NCBI GenBank assembly: GCA_902614655.1
Contig: CACMLX010000002.1
Coordinates: 62,001 to 126,000, forward strand
DNA length: 64,000 nucleotides
Direction of reading: 5' to 3'
Source of the DNA: an uncultured Pelagibacteraceae bacterium
Lineage (GTDB): Bacteria > Pseudomonadota > Alphaproteobacteria > Pelagibacterales > AG-422-B15
This document shows positions 55,831 to 64,000 of this stretch, piece after piece. Each line of letters starts with the position of its first letter. Position 1 is the stretch's first letter. Both the position numbers and the translations under genes were made by a program. A model generated the notes under the pieces. The model was not told the DNA's origin and ran no database searches. It saw only the letters and a program-made list of their open reading frames with translations.

Positions 55831-56536
55831 AATTATTAAAAACTAATATTCCTGCGTCAGTTATATTAACGTGTGGTTGCATATTTGCAAACATCCAACG
55901 TTGCATTTCCTCACTTGCAAAAATATCAAGGCCTTTACCCATATCAATTGGATTAGCAGCGGAGAAGTAGATCATTCCATTTGTTGGAAGAACGTCTTCA
56001 CCACATAGAGCACACTGCATGGAGTCAACGAGAACAGGCGCACCCATGTCACTCATCATTTTCTGCATTTCTGGAAAATTGAGTGCAAAATTTATGCCAC
56101 TTGTTACTTCAACAAATGCAAAAGCAACTGCTTGTCCTGGAGCTAGATTTGAAACATCACCTATATCTGCATTGTTTGCAAACGTAGTGTTATCTACATC
56201 AGTAAAATTCATATCTCCAAATGTACTTTCAAACCACTCAGGATTCTGACCAATAAGTGCCTGGGTTGTCATTTGATCCTCATAGCTTTCATAATAAGCA
56301 TGAACGAAAACAGTATCCAACGTATCATCACCTCTTATTTTTGTTGATGATCTAAAAGCAGTGTATTTTGCACCGCCTTCCATTGCTTTTTCTTTGAATG
56401 CTATCGTAGCTTCAGATACTTCTTGAGCGTCAACACCTCTTAACTCCCATACATCCATAATAAATGCTTTTGATGGAATAATAGAAAAGGCAAATAAAGC
56501 TACAGTAACCATTATTATTTTAAATAAATTATTCAT
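55829..56536 (-). CDS. Secreted protein of unknown function with possible tandem alpha/beta domains
   Basis: A signal peptide (about 1-24, ending IPSKA) is followed by two halves of similar size, each with strand-helix-strand patterns: VDAQEVSEATIAFKEKAMEGG with VFVHAYYESYEDQ, then VAFAFVEVTSGINFALNFPEM with IFASEEMQRWMFAN. A cysteine pair CALCGED (CxxC) sits in the second half. I recognise no family. A good Shine-Dalgarno (aaggag) precedes the ATG. The halves may be a duplicated ferredoxin-like fold related in shape to the small proteins at 48.8-50.5 kb, but that is inference. Confidence 0.75.
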   Translation of the reverse strand: MNNLFKIIMVTVALFAFSIIPSKAFIMDVWELRGVDAQEVSEATIAFKEKAMEGGAKYTAFRSSTKIRGDDTLDTVFVHAYYESYEDQMTTQALIGQNPEWFESTFGDMNFTDVDNTTFANNADIGDVSNLAPGQAVAFAFVEVTSGINFALNFPEMQKMMSDMGAPVLVDSMQCALCGEDVLPTNGMIYFSAANPIDMGKGLDIFASEEMQRWMFANMQPHVNITDAGILVFNN

Positions 56537-56710
56537 AGAGTTCTCCTTAAAATTTCAATAAATTGTATGAGATCTATCTTTCAAGAATATGATATTTATT
56601 ACATTTAATAGATAGTGTTATTAATTAATAACTTTACTAACTATATGTAATAATTAGATTATTCCATGGGGTGTGAAATCTCTAAAATTTTATATATATA
56701 TATAGTAATA

Positions 56711-57655
56711 ATGACAAAAAAATTAACACCATTTTTGAAACCAAATGAGGTTTTATCAGAAACTGAAGTTGATTATTTAAAAGAGAAAAGTAATTTTAAA
56801 GGCATTGCCTTATTATTGCATGCTTGGTTTGTAATTGGTTTATCAATTTTAGTCTACTCATTATTTCCAAATATATTTACTTTTTTTGCTGCAGTTCTTG
56901 TAATTGCTGGAAGACAACTCGGGCTTGCAATATTAATGCATGAAGGAGCACATGGACTAATTACTAACAATACAAAGTTAAATAATAATCTGTCACAATG
57001 GATTTGTGCTTTTCCGGTGTGGTCGGATACTTACGGATACAGACATTACCACTTAGCCCATCATAGAAATACTCAACTTGAAGATGACCCTGACTTAAGT
57101 TTATCCAAACCATTTCCTGTAGAAAAAAAGAGCATGTTAAGAAAAGTGCTGAGAGATATCTTTGGAGTATCAGGCCTTGTTCAAAGATATGAATTGATTT
57201 TTAAAACATTACTTAAAAGTGATACAAAGAAAAATGACGGAAAGAAAATAAGTGGCTTTGAGTCAAGGAATACACTGTATGGAATATTAATTTCAAATAT
57301 GATTATATTTTTAATTTTTTGGATTTTGGGACAATGGTGGTATTTTTTAGCATTTTGGTTGTTGCCACTTTTCACATTTTTTCAGCTTTTTTTAAGAATT
57401 CGAAATATAGCAGAACACGCTGGTGTAAAATCGAAAAATGACTTTAATAATGCACGTACTACGTATGCAAATATTATAGAAAGAGCCTTTGTTGCTCCAT
57501 ATTACGTAAATTACCATCTTGAGCATCACTTATTCATGTTTGTTCCATGTTACAAGCTCAAGAAAGCTCACGAGATGATAATTAAGAAACATTCTAATGA
57601 AGATCTAGAGATTAAAAGTGGGTATGTTTCTATGCTTCGTTCTGTATTAATTTAA
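56711..57655 (+). CDS. Fatty acid desaturase
   Basis: From ATG 56711 (MTKKLTPFLKPNEVLSE) the 314-residue integral membrane di-iron enzyme has three histidine boxes: HEGAH at 77-81, HYHLAHH at 112-118 and HLEHH at 269-273. Hydrophobic helices lie near 32-70 and 195-235. It inserts a double bond in fatty-acyl chains, possibly in phospholipids or ACP-bound chains. The track's upstream start (56666) adds 15 poorly conserved residues. A flavin reductase follows by 13 bp and could supply electrons, though ferredoxin is the usual donor. Confidence 0.9.
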   Translation: MTKKLTPFLKPNEVLSETEVDYLKEKSNFKGIALLLHAWFVIGLSILVYSLFPNIFTFFAAVLVIAGRQLGLAILMHEGAHGLITNNTKLNNNLSQWICAFPVWSDTYGYRHYHLAHHRNTQLEDDPDLSLSKPFPVEKKSMLRKVLRDIFGVSGLVQRYELIFKTLLKSDTKKNDGKKISGFESRNTLYGILISNMIIFLIFWILGQWWYFLAFWLLPLFTFFQLFLRIRNIAEHAGVKSKNDFNNARTTYANIIERAFVAPYYVNYHLEHHLFMFVPCYKLKKAHEMIIKKHSNEDLEIKSGYVSMLRSVLI

Positions 57656-57668
57656 TTTAATTACTTAA

Positions 57669-58145
57669 ATGACAGTTGATTTTGAGGAAAATATTCTAAA
57701 AAAAGCATTTGGTTCTTTTGCAACAGGTGTTGCAGTAGCCACCTCACATAAAAGTGGATTTACAATTAATTCATTCGCCTCTTTAAGTTTAAAGCCGCCA
57801 TTGATTATCTTTAATATTTATAAGTCTGAAACTGACCATGTAGACTTTTTAAAAAATAATTCATTTGTAATAAATTTTCTTTCAAATGAACAAGAAGAAA
57901 TATCACGTTTATTTGCTACCAAAGACCCTGAAAAAGTGAGTAAAACAAGCCATACTATATCATCAAGCAATAATATCATTCTTGATAATACTTTAGGCCA
58001 CATTGAGTTATCGGTTTATCAACAAATTGATATTGCTGATCATGTTTTAGTAATAGGCAAGGTTGAAGATTTAAAAATTGACGACAATAGAAATCCACTT
58101 ATTTATTATAGAAGTAATTACCAAACTTTGAATAATGACAATTAA
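57669..58145 (+). CDS. Flavin reductase family protein
   Basis: The 158 residues match the flavin reductase/HpaC family: FGSFATGVAVATSHKSGFTINSFASLSLKPPLIIFNI is the FMN-binding signature, and the C-terminal YYRSNYQTL is typical. Such proteins reduce flavins with NAD(P)H and pass them to monooxygenases or other enzymes. It lies 13 bp after the desaturase and overlaps the next microprotein by 11 bp. Confidence 0.9.
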   Translation: MTVDFEENILKKAFGSFATGVAVATSHKSGFTINSFASLSLKPPLIIFNIYKSETDHVDFLKNNSFVINFLSNEQEEISRLFATKDPEKVSKTSHTISSSNNIILDNTLGHIELSVYQQIDIADHVLVIGKVEDLKIDDNRNPLIYYRSNYQTLNNDN

Positions 58146-58311
58146 AAAAAATTTATTAATTCTCATTCCAATGTTCTTCCTATTAGGACTTGCAACGCTG
58201 AGTCTACTAGAAAAAGACATTGAAAGTGAAATTTTAATTGAAGGTTCAGGGTGTAGCAGCTGCAGCGGCCCGAAAGCGTTTAAAGTAAAAAATAAGTCAA
58301 ACGAAAATTAA
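58135..58311 (+). CDS. Membrane-anchored CxxC microprotein, 58 residues
   Basis: The ORF is too short for the track. It overlaps the flavin reductase stop by 11 bp in another frame and ends 4 bp inside the DUF805 gene. The product has an N-terminal helix (KKNLLILIPMFFLLGLATLSLL) followed by a short tail with GSGCSSCSGPK, a CxxC that could be redox-active or metal-binding. No family is known to me. The tidy architecture and operon position argue for a real gene. Confidence 0.55.
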   Translation: MTIKKNLLILIPMFFLLGLATLSLLEKDIESEILIEGSGCSSCSGPKAFKVKNKSNEN

Positions 58312-58703
58312 GAGGAGACCTCTCCGAAATCATTGCTGCCTTCTGTTCCTTTTAAGCACATAAAAAAAATAATAGTAATTATTCCAATAAAAGGAACCAG
58401 TACAATCAAAAGCCACCAACCTGAACGATTTACATCATGCAGTCTTCTTACGTATAGTGCGAAACTTGGAACAATAAAAAGAAAATATAAAAAAATATAC
58501 ATAGGCCCAAGCATTATTGAGTCTGTTGAATTAGCTAATTCAATACCGACTAGTTGTAATTGAAAGAACATATCAAGCTGCAATCCAACAAAGCCAACAG
58601 CTGTTGTGAACAAGTAAAAGTACCAAAACTCAGCCCTGTTGGCTCTGGTCTTAAAATCAAAGCATTTCACGAAAGCATTGTTTATTGATTTGAAAAAACT
58701 CAT
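58308..58703 (-). CDS. DUF805 family membrane protein
   Basis: The 131 residues begin with FKTRANRAEFWYFYLFTTAV and include RRLHDVNRSGWWLLIVLVPF, both hallmarks of DUF805. Three to four membrane helices are visible. The ending CLKGTEGSNDFGE is also typical. The function is unknown; such proteins are widespread inner-membrane proteins. It is divergent from the AtuA-like gene across 60 bp. Confidence 0.93.
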   Translation of the reverse strand: MSFFKSINNAFVKCFDFKTRANRAEFWYFYLFTTAVGFVGLQLDMFFQLQLVGIELANSTDSIMLGPMYIFLYFLFIVPSFALYVRRLHDVNRSGWWLLIVLVPFIGIITIIFFMCLKGTEGSNDFGEVSS

Positions 58704-58763
58704 AATGTATTAGACAATTTAATTATTTAACCAATTATAACAAAAATAGATATAATCATTCAA

Positions 58764-60551
58764 ATGTCAAAAAAACTTAGAATAGGTGGGGCAAGTGGAT
58801 TTTGGGGCGATTCCGTTATTGCAACACCTCAATTATTGAATGGAAACGATCTAGACTTTATTGTTTATGATTATTTGGCAGAAATCACCATGTCAATTAT
58901 GGCAAGGGCTCGAGCAAAAGATGCCACAAAAGGGTATGCAGTCGATTTTGTATCAAGTGTATTAAAGTTAAATTTGCGACAAATAGCAGATCAAAAAGTA
59001 AAAATTCTCAGCAATGCTGGAGGCGTAAATCCAGAGGCATGCGCTGAGGCCATCAGAGAATTAATTAAAGAACTTAAATTGGATTTAAAAGTGTCAGTTG
59101 TATTAGGCGATGATTTAATGGGGGAAAAGAATAAATTTTCAGAGCTGAATATAAAGGAAATGTATTCAAATGAGGATTTTCCTGCTGAGGACAAAATAGC
59201 AAGCATTAATGCATATCTTGGTGCATTTCCTATAGCAGAAGCTCTTAAAAGTGGCGCTGATATAGTTATTACTGGGAGAAGTGTTGATAGCGCAGTTACA
59301 TTAGGCGCGTGTATTTATTCGTTCGGATGGAATGAAAAAGAATATGACAAACTTGCTGCAGGTAGTTTAGCTGGTCACATTATTGAATGTGGAACACAAA
59401 GTACTGGAGGTAATTTCACTGATTGGGAATTAGTATCAAAAGATCTGCATCAAATAGGCTATCCCATTGTGGAAGTTTTTGAAGATGGCAGTTTCGATTG
59501 TACTAAGTCAAAAAATTCAACCGGCATGGTAAGTTTTGGAACTGTCGCTGAACAGATGCTGTATGAGATAGGTGATCCTCAAGCATATATATTACCTGAT
59601 GTTATTTGTGATTTTTCAAATGTAAAAATTGAAGAAACCGAAAAAGATAAAGTTAAAATTTCTGGAGCAAAAGGTTATCCAGCTCCTAATCAATATAAAG
59701 TTTGCGCAACATACGCTGATGGTTTCAGGGCAGGACATGTTTGTTCATTTGTTGGTATAGATGCTGCTAAAAAAGCTCGTACATACGGAGAGGCAATATT
59801 TGAACGATCAAAGATGATAATGCGCATGATGAATATTGCTGACTTTGATGAAACGAGTATTGAAATTATTGGGGATAACAGTCAATACAGCAAGCAATCA
59901 TCAAATGAAAATAATCGTGAAGTGGTTCTTAAATTTGCTGCTAAACACCAAGATATTAGAGCGGTAGGTATTATGCTTAAAGAGTCTGTTGGCTTAGGCC
60001 TTGCAACTCCTCCAGGATTATCTGGTTTTGTTGGAGGGCGGCCAAAACCATCACCAATTGTAAGGCTGTTCTCATTTTTAATTGATAAGGATCAAGTGAA
60101 CGTAACAATAGATAATGGTTCTTCAAAGAATGAAATAAAGATACCACCATCTGAAGAATTTGACTTGAAAAGTATTGAACAAACAACAGCTCCAGATTTT
60201 GAAGATGTAAATGAAAAGTTTGTCGATGTACCACTTATTAAAGTTGCGTACGGGCGAAGTGGCGATAAAGGCAATAAAGCGAACATTGGTATAATTTCAC
60301 GTGATCCTAAGTTTTATCCAGCAATATGCAATTTCCTTGATGAAAAAGTTGTTAAAGATTGTTTTGCTGACTTTCTTGAAGGATCTGTTGAAAGATACTT
60401 TTTACCCGGCTCAAATTCTATTAATTTTATTTTAAATGATGTTCTAGGCGGTGGTGGGCCAGCAAGTCTTAGAAACGATCCTCAAGGCAAAGCTTATGCG
60501 CAAATACTTCTTGATCAGATGATACCAATTCCTGCAAATCTATTAGAATAG
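58764..60551 (+). CDS. AtuA-like (DUF1446) protein
   Basis: The 595 residues start with RIGGASGFWGDSVIATPQLL and have IMARARAKDATKGYAVDFV, NAGGVNPEACAEAIRE and TGRSVDSAVTLGACIYSFGW, the pattern of acyclic-terpene-utilisation protein AtuA. A second domain (about 495-595) with VPLIKVAYGRSGDKGNKANIG is the AtuA-like ferredoxin-fold tail. The biochemical role of AtuA is not firmly known; it is needed for citronellol/geraniol use in Pseudomonas. Here it heads a group with an unknown secreted protein, a LivF-type ATPase, an acyl-CoA ligase and a binding protein. Confidence 0.9.
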   Translation: MSKKLRIGGASGFWGDSVIATPQLLNGNDLDFIVYDYLAEITMSIMARARAKDATKGYAVDFVSSVLKLNLRQIADQKVKILSNAGGVNPEACAEAIRELIKELKLDLKVSVVLGDDLMGEKNKFSELNIKEMYSNEDFPAEDKIASINAYLGAFPIAEALKSGADIVITGRSVDSAVTLGACIYSFGWNEKEYDKLAAGSLAGHIIECGTQSTGGNFTDWELVSKDLHQIGYPIVEVFEDGSFDCTKSKNSTGMVSFGTVAEQMLYEIGDPQAYILPDVICDFSNVKIEETEKDKVKISGAKGYPAPNQYKVCATYADGFRAGHVCSFVGIDAAKKARTYGEAIFERSKMIMRMMNIADFDETSIEIIGDNSQYSKQSSNENNREVVLKFAAKHQDIRAVGIMLKESVGLGLATPPGLSGFVGGRPKPSPIVRLFSFLIDKDQVNVTIDNGSSKNEIKIPPSEEFDLKSIEQTTAPDFEDVNEKFVDVPLIKVAYGRSGDKGNKANIGIISRDPKFYPAICNFLDEKVVKDCFADFLEGSVERYFLPGSNSINFILNDVLGGGGPASLRNDPQGKAYAQILLDQMIPIPANLLE

Positions 60552-60555
60552 ACAA

Positions 60556-61149
60556 ATGAAAATTATTTTTACAATATTAATTTTTTTTCTTTCAATACTT
60601 AATTCTTTCTCCGAAGAAAAAACTTTATTTAATAATAATTTATTTAATACATTGTCTTCAAATAAACTTAATTTATTAGATTTTGGATTAATCAGATTTG
60701 AAGAAGATCTTGCATCATATGTTACAAATAATTTAGATGAAGAGAACGTGTTAACGAATGTTTATTATGATTGGAAAAACGAGAGAATAATCGCATCTAT
60801 ATCTTTTGAGCAAAATTACGGATTTAATGAAGGAAATTACCTTTCTACAAATTACAAGTGTAGGGATTATTTTGTAGAAACTGTTAACAAGTTGACTCAA
60901 AACAGCGGTTATGGAGGTAGTAGATATTCAATGGCCTCATCATATTTATCAGATTTATTTGCATCGCCAACTACACAGTATTATTTTTCAGTAGATGAGC
61001 AACTAAGAAAAAGTTTAGTTGAATCTACATATTTAGAGATTACTATTAGACCCACTAAAGAACTTGCTTTTGAGCAGAATGTAAGCCCTATGAGGTGTCT
61101 TGCGACCTTAAAAGCAAACTTTGATGATATTGAGGTGGTAATAAAATAA
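60556..61149 (+). CDS. Secreted protein of unknown function
   Basis: A signal peptide (about 1-19, ending LNSFS) precedes 178 residues with strands and helices such as LLDFGLIRFEEDLASYVTNN and NVYYDWKNERIIASISFEQN. Two cysteines (in NYKCRDY and PMRCLAT) may form a disulfide. No family is recognised. It is 4 bp from the AtuA-like gene and overlaps the LivF-like gene by 1 bp, so it belongs to this operon and is probably periplasmic. Confidence 0.7.
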   Translation: MKIIFTILIFFLSILNSFSEEKTLFNNNLFNTLSSNKLNLLDFGLIRFEEDLASYVTNNLDEENVLTNVYYDWKNERIIASISFEQNYGFNEGNYLSTNYKCRDYFVETVNKLTQNSGYGGSRYSMASSYLSDLFASPTTQYYFSVDEQLRKSLVESTYLEITIRPTKELAFEQNVSPMRCLATLKANFDDIEVVIK

Positions 61150-61922
61150 TGTCTAAATCTCTTTTAAACGTAGAAAATATTGAAACTTATTATGGTCCAA
61201 TCATGGCCATTAGAGGTATCAGTTTCAAAGTTAATCAGGGATCTATTGTAACTATTCTTGGATCTAATGGAGCAGGGAAAACAACAATTCTCAAAACGAT
61301 ATCGGGAGCAATTGATCCGAGAAAAGGTAAAGTTTTTTTAAACGGTAGTGAAATTCAAAAAAAAGATCCTGATAAAATATTAAGACTAGGAATGAGTCAT
61401 GCGCCTGAAGGTAGAGAAGTATTTCCTTATTGTTCTGTAATCGAGAATCTTCAAATGGGTGCTTTTACACGATCAGATAAGAAAGAAATAAATAAAGATA
61501 TTGAACAAGTTTTTGAATATTTTCCTATACTAAAAGAAAGGATGAACCAACCAGCTGGTTTATTGTCTGGTGGAGAGCAGCAAATGTTATGCATCAGTCG
61601 AGCTCTTATGAGCAAGCCAGAAATTATGCTTTTAGATGAGCCGTCATTAGGGTTGTCACCTAAGCTAGTTAAGGAAATATTTGAAATTATAATTCGAATA
61701 AATAAAGAATTAAAAACTACAATACTTTTAGTTGAGCAAAACGCTAATATTGCACTTAGTAACTCCGACTTTGGCTATGTGTTAGAACTTGGTCGAATTG
61801 TAATGGAAGGAAATAGTAAAGAGCTTCTAGAAAAAGAAGATATAAAAGAATTTTATCTTGGACAGCAAGATGAAGGTATAAGAGGAGAGAGACGTTGGAA
61901 AAAGAAAAAAATGTGGAGATAA
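61149..61922 (+). CDS. LivF-type ABC transporter ATP-binding protein
   Basis: This ATPase belongs to the branched-chain amino-acid (HAAT) ABC family. Walker A is GSNGAGKTT, the signature LLSGGEQQM, and Walker B IMLLDEPSLGL. MSHAPEGREVFPYCSVIENLQMG is typical of LivF. The length of 257 is slightly long because of a basic tail (RGERRWKKKKMWR). It may transport a hydrophobic acid rather than an amino acid, given the neighbouring ligase. It overlaps the ligase gene by 28 bp. Confidence 0.92.
   Translation: MSKSLLNVENIETYYGPIMAIRGISFKVNQGSIVTILGSNGAGKTTILKTISGAIDPRKGKVFLNGSEIQKKDPDKILRLGMSHAPEGREVFPYCSVIENLQMGAFTRSDKKEINKDIEQVFEYFPILKERMNQPAGLLSGGEQQMLCISRALMSKPEIMLLDEPSLGLSPKLVKEIFEIIIRINKELKTTILLVEQNANIALSNSDFGYVLELGRIVMEGNSKELLEKEDIKEFYLGQQDEGIRGERRWKKKKMWR
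61883..61897 (+). promoter_or_regulatory. Ribosome binding site for the TTG start of the acyl-CoA ligase
   Basis: AGGAG at 61883-61887 is 7 bases before the TTG at 61895. The site lies within the LivF-like gene. It decides the uncommon TTG start over the later in-frame GTG at codon 7. Confidence 0.6.
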
Positions 61923-63718
61923 ATACAATTCCAAGACTTTTTTGGGACTCAGTTAAATCTCGTGGAGAAAAAGTTGCCATGAGAGAAAAAGATCTTGGTA
62001 TTTGGCAAGAAATTTCATGGTCTCAATATGGAGAAAGGGCAAAACTAACTGGTCTTGCTCTTTCCACTTTAGGACTAGAAAAAGGCAATGTGGTTTCAAT
62101 TGCAAGCGAAGGAAACCCCGAGTGGCTTTATACTGATATGGGTACTATTGGTGCGGGAGGAATTTCTAGTGGAGTGTATACAACAGACTCGGCTGCGCAG
62201 GTTAAGTATCTAGTAAATGATAGTGCGACCAAATTTTATTTTGCTGAAAATGAAGAACAACTTGATAAAATTCTAGAAGTAAGAAGTGAGTGTCCTACAT
62301 TAAAGAAAATTATTGTTTATGATATGGAAGGTTTAAATGACTTTCATGATGATCAAGTTATTAGCTATGAAGAGTTTCTAAAAATTGGTGAAAAAACTAA
62401 TCAAGAAAACCCTGATCTTTGGGAAAGTTTAGTAAATAATGTAAGCCCAGATGACATTGCAATTTTAGTTTACACATCAGGTACAACAGGACCTTCAAAA
62501 GGTGCAATGATTAATCATACAAACCTACTTTATTCAATTAATACTGGATATGATATCTTTGATGTAATGGAACACGAGGAACAATTATCGTTTCTCCCGT
62601 TATGTCATATATTAGAGCGGTCAGTTTCAGTTATGATCCCTTTAAAAACTGGCGCAGTAGTTAATTTTGCAGAAAGTATTGATACTGTTCCTGAAAATAT
62701 TCGAGAAGTTTCTCCAACGGTATTTATTGCAGTTCCAAGGATTTGGGAAAAGTTTTATTCATCAATTACAATTCTAATGAAGGATGCAACTTTTATTGGC
62801 AAGTTCTTCTATCAATTATCAATAAATGTAGGATCCAAATATAAAGAGTACTTCATAGACGGAAAAGAACCTCCTTTATCATTGAAATTATCTTATTGGA
62901 TATGTAATCAACTGGTTTTAAAAAATATAAAAAAACTTCTCGGTTTGAATAACTGTCGTTACGCACTAAGCGGCGCTGCGCCTATATCCCCTGATCTTAT
63001 AAATTGGTATCTTTCTCTTGGTATAGATATGAGAGAAGGATGGGGAATGACAGAAACTGCTGGAGTTGGAACTGCATTTTACTCTAGAGAAATAAAGTTG
63101 GGGCATGTTGGTCGAGCAGTTAATGATTCTGAAGTGAGAATTGCTAAGGATGGAGAGATTTTATTTCGAGGTCCAGGTGTGTTTTGTGGTTATTTAAATA
63201 AACCTGAACAAACAAAAGAAACTCTGATTGATGGATGGCTGCATACAGGAGATGTTGGTGAAATTGATAACTATGGAAATTTAAAAATTACAGATAGAAA
63301 AAAAGACATAATCATTACAGCTGGCGGAAAAAATATATCTCCTTCTGAAATAGAAAATGAATTAAAATTTAGTCCATTTATATCAGATGCTGTTGTAATT
63401 GGAGATAAAAGAAAGTTTTTGTCATGTCTGATAATGATAGATGAAGAGAATGTGATGAAACACGCTCAGGATAATGACATACCATTTTCTAATTTTGAAA
63501 GTCTCTGCAAATCAGAGGAAATAATTTCCTTGATCGATGATGAGGTCAATAAAGTAAATAAAAAATTTGCCTCTGTAGAACAAGTAAAAAAATTCTCATT
63601 AATTGATATACAATTAACAGCCGAAGACGATGAGCTTACTCCGACCATGAAGCTGAAACGCAAATTCATAAATCAAAAATACGGCGATATCATTGAAAGT
63701 ATGTATCAATCTGCTTGA
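61895..63718 (+). CDS. AMP-forming acyl-CoA ligase (long-chain type)
   Basis: This ANL-family enzyme activates a carboxylic acid with ATP and CoA. The motifs are AILVYTSGTTGPSKGAMI (A3), MREGWGMTETAGVG (A5) and GWLHTGDVGEID with KITDRKKDIIITAGGKN. The length of 607 matches the long-chain FadD/AAE15-like subgroup. A TTG start at 61895 is favoured because AGGAG lies 7 bases upstream, so it starts inside the ATPase gene by 28 bp. The partners suggest its substrate is imported by the flanking transporter. Confidence 0.92.
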   Translation: MEKEKNVEINTIPRLFWDSVKSRGEKVAMREKDLGIWQEISWSQYGERAKLTGLALSTLGLEKGNVVSIASEGNPEWLYTDMGTIGAGGISSGVYTTDSAAQVKYLVNDSATKFYFAENEEQLDKILEVRSECPTLKKIIVYDMEGLNDFHDDQVISYEEFLKIGEKTNQENPDLWESLVNNVSPDDIAILVYTSGTTGPSKGAMINHTNLLYSINTGYDIFDVMEHEEQLSFLPLCHILERSVSVMIPLKTGAVVNFAESIDTVPENIREVSPTVFIAVPRIWEKFYSSITILMKDATFIGKFFYQLSINVGSKYKEYFIDGKEPPLSLKLSYWICNQLVLKNIKKLLGLNNCRYALSGAAPISPDLINWYLSLGIDMREGWGMTETAGVGTAFYSREIKLGHVGRAVNDSEVRIAKDGEILFRGPGVFCGYLNKPEQTKETLIDGWLHTGDVGEIDNYGNLKITDRKKDIIITAGGKNISPSEIENELKFSPFISDAVVIGDKRKFLSCLIMIDEENVMKHAQDNDIPFSNFESLCKSEEIISLIDDEVNKVNKKFASVEQVKKFSLIDIQLTAEDDELTPTMKLKRKFINQKYGDIIESMYQSA

Positions 63719-63766
63719 TTTTCCCCTGTGAAATAATAAGATTTCCTTTTATATTCAAGAGGACGA

Positions 63767-64000
63767 ATGATGATAAGTAAGCGATTTTCAATTTTTACAA
63801 TTTTATTGGCTCTATTATTAACTTTTGGCCACAATTCTTATTCTCAAGGTATTTCTGACGATGAAATCATTCTTGGCATGCATACGGATATAAGTGGACC
63901 AGTTTCTTCATTTGGAAAATATTCCGTTGAAGGTGTTCAAATGAGAATTGATGAAATTAATAAAGCAGGAGGTATTCATGGAAGAATGCTTAAAATAATT
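63767..64000 (+). CDS. LivJ/K-type periplasmic binding protein, N-terminal part (runs off the window edge)
   Basis: The track omits this cut-off gene. From ATG 63767 (or 63770) there is a signal peptide (about 5-27, ending NSYSQG), then SDDEIILGMHTDISGPVSSFGKYSVEGVQMRIDEINKAGG, typical of ABC substrate-binding proteins of the leucine/isoleucine type, and the sequence reaches the edge at residue 78. A Shine-Dalgarno (agagg) precedes it. It follows the acyl-CoA ligase after about 50 bp and should be followed by LivH, LivM and LivG permease/ATPase genes. Confidence 0.92.
   Translation, partial: MMISKRFSIFTILLALLLTFGHNSYSQGISDDEIILGMHTDISGPVSSFGKYSVEGVQMRIDEINKAGGIHGRMLKII

Noticed and set aside
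1-64000. CRISPR array, prophage or insertion sequence
   Set aside because: No array of regularly spaced repeats, transposase or phage gene was seen in the ORFs or between them.

Overview
The window is a chromosomal segment of a low-GC (A+T-rich by eye; not computed) alphaproteobacterium. This is inferred from gene content and order: rpsF-rpsR-rplI-dnaB, fabD-fabG-acpP-fabF-gmk, lptF-lptG-lptD-surA-rsmA, purM/purN beside an HdaA-like protein, an NDUFA12-type complex I subunit next to a DUF2155 protein, B12-dependent NrdJ, rne-mrcA-prfB, a cysE-iscR-sufBCDSU-sufT operon and a DUF1192 protein. Tight packing, many 1-35 bp overlaps and several shortened proteins point to a streamlined, probably marine lineage of the SAR11/HIMB59/AEGEAN-169 type. 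The exact clade cannot be set from this sequence alone. I see no prophage, insertion sequence or CRISPR array.

Layout. 0-1.4 kb: minus-strand ribosomal genes and the start of dnaB. 1.5-5.3 kb: fatty-acid synthesis plus gmk. 5.3-10.9 kb: minus-strand LPS export/outer-membrane biogenesis operon, with a SurA that has lost its PPIase domains. 11-19.4 kb: pepA, ndk, purMN, a DUF2066/phosphatidyltransferase/HdaA operon, rnd and aspS. 19.4-24.2 kb: nrdJ (with candidate NrdR boxes), NDUFA12 and DUF2155. 24.2-29.6 kb: accC, accB, aroQ, an M48 protease and an RNase E/G without Zn-link cysteines. 29.9-37.1 kb: mrcA, prfB (programmed +1 frameshift), a giant AsmA-like protein and tyrS. 37.2-38.9 kb: anmK and a hydrolase. 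39-45.7 kb: the Fe-S assembly operon, behind a near-consensus IscR type 1 operator. 45.8 kb: tRNA-Lys(UUU).

From 45.9 kb the content becomes accessory: a CIA30/membrane-protein pair, a zinc-ribbon microprotein, an SDR, a run of five small proteins (GYD, ABM-like, SnoaL-like and two unknown) with strong Shine-Dalgarno sites, DUF1192, a methyltransferase-like protein, msrA, a secreted metzincin-like protein, a diaminopropionate ammonia-lyase-like enzyme, cfa, a fatty-acid desaturase and a flavin reductase. The right end is an operon of AtuA-like protein, unknown secreted protein, LivF-type ATPase, acyl-CoA ligase and the start of a LivJ/K-type binding protein, which looks like uptake and CoA activation of an unidentified, perhaps branched or terpenoid, acid.

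The best candidates for something undescribed are the small-protein cluster at 48.8-50.5 kb, the MsrB with an internal start carrying its own Shine-Dalgarno, the Zn-link-less RNase E, the PPIase-less SurA and the metzincin-like protein. All function statements rest on motif recognition and gene context; no database search was run.
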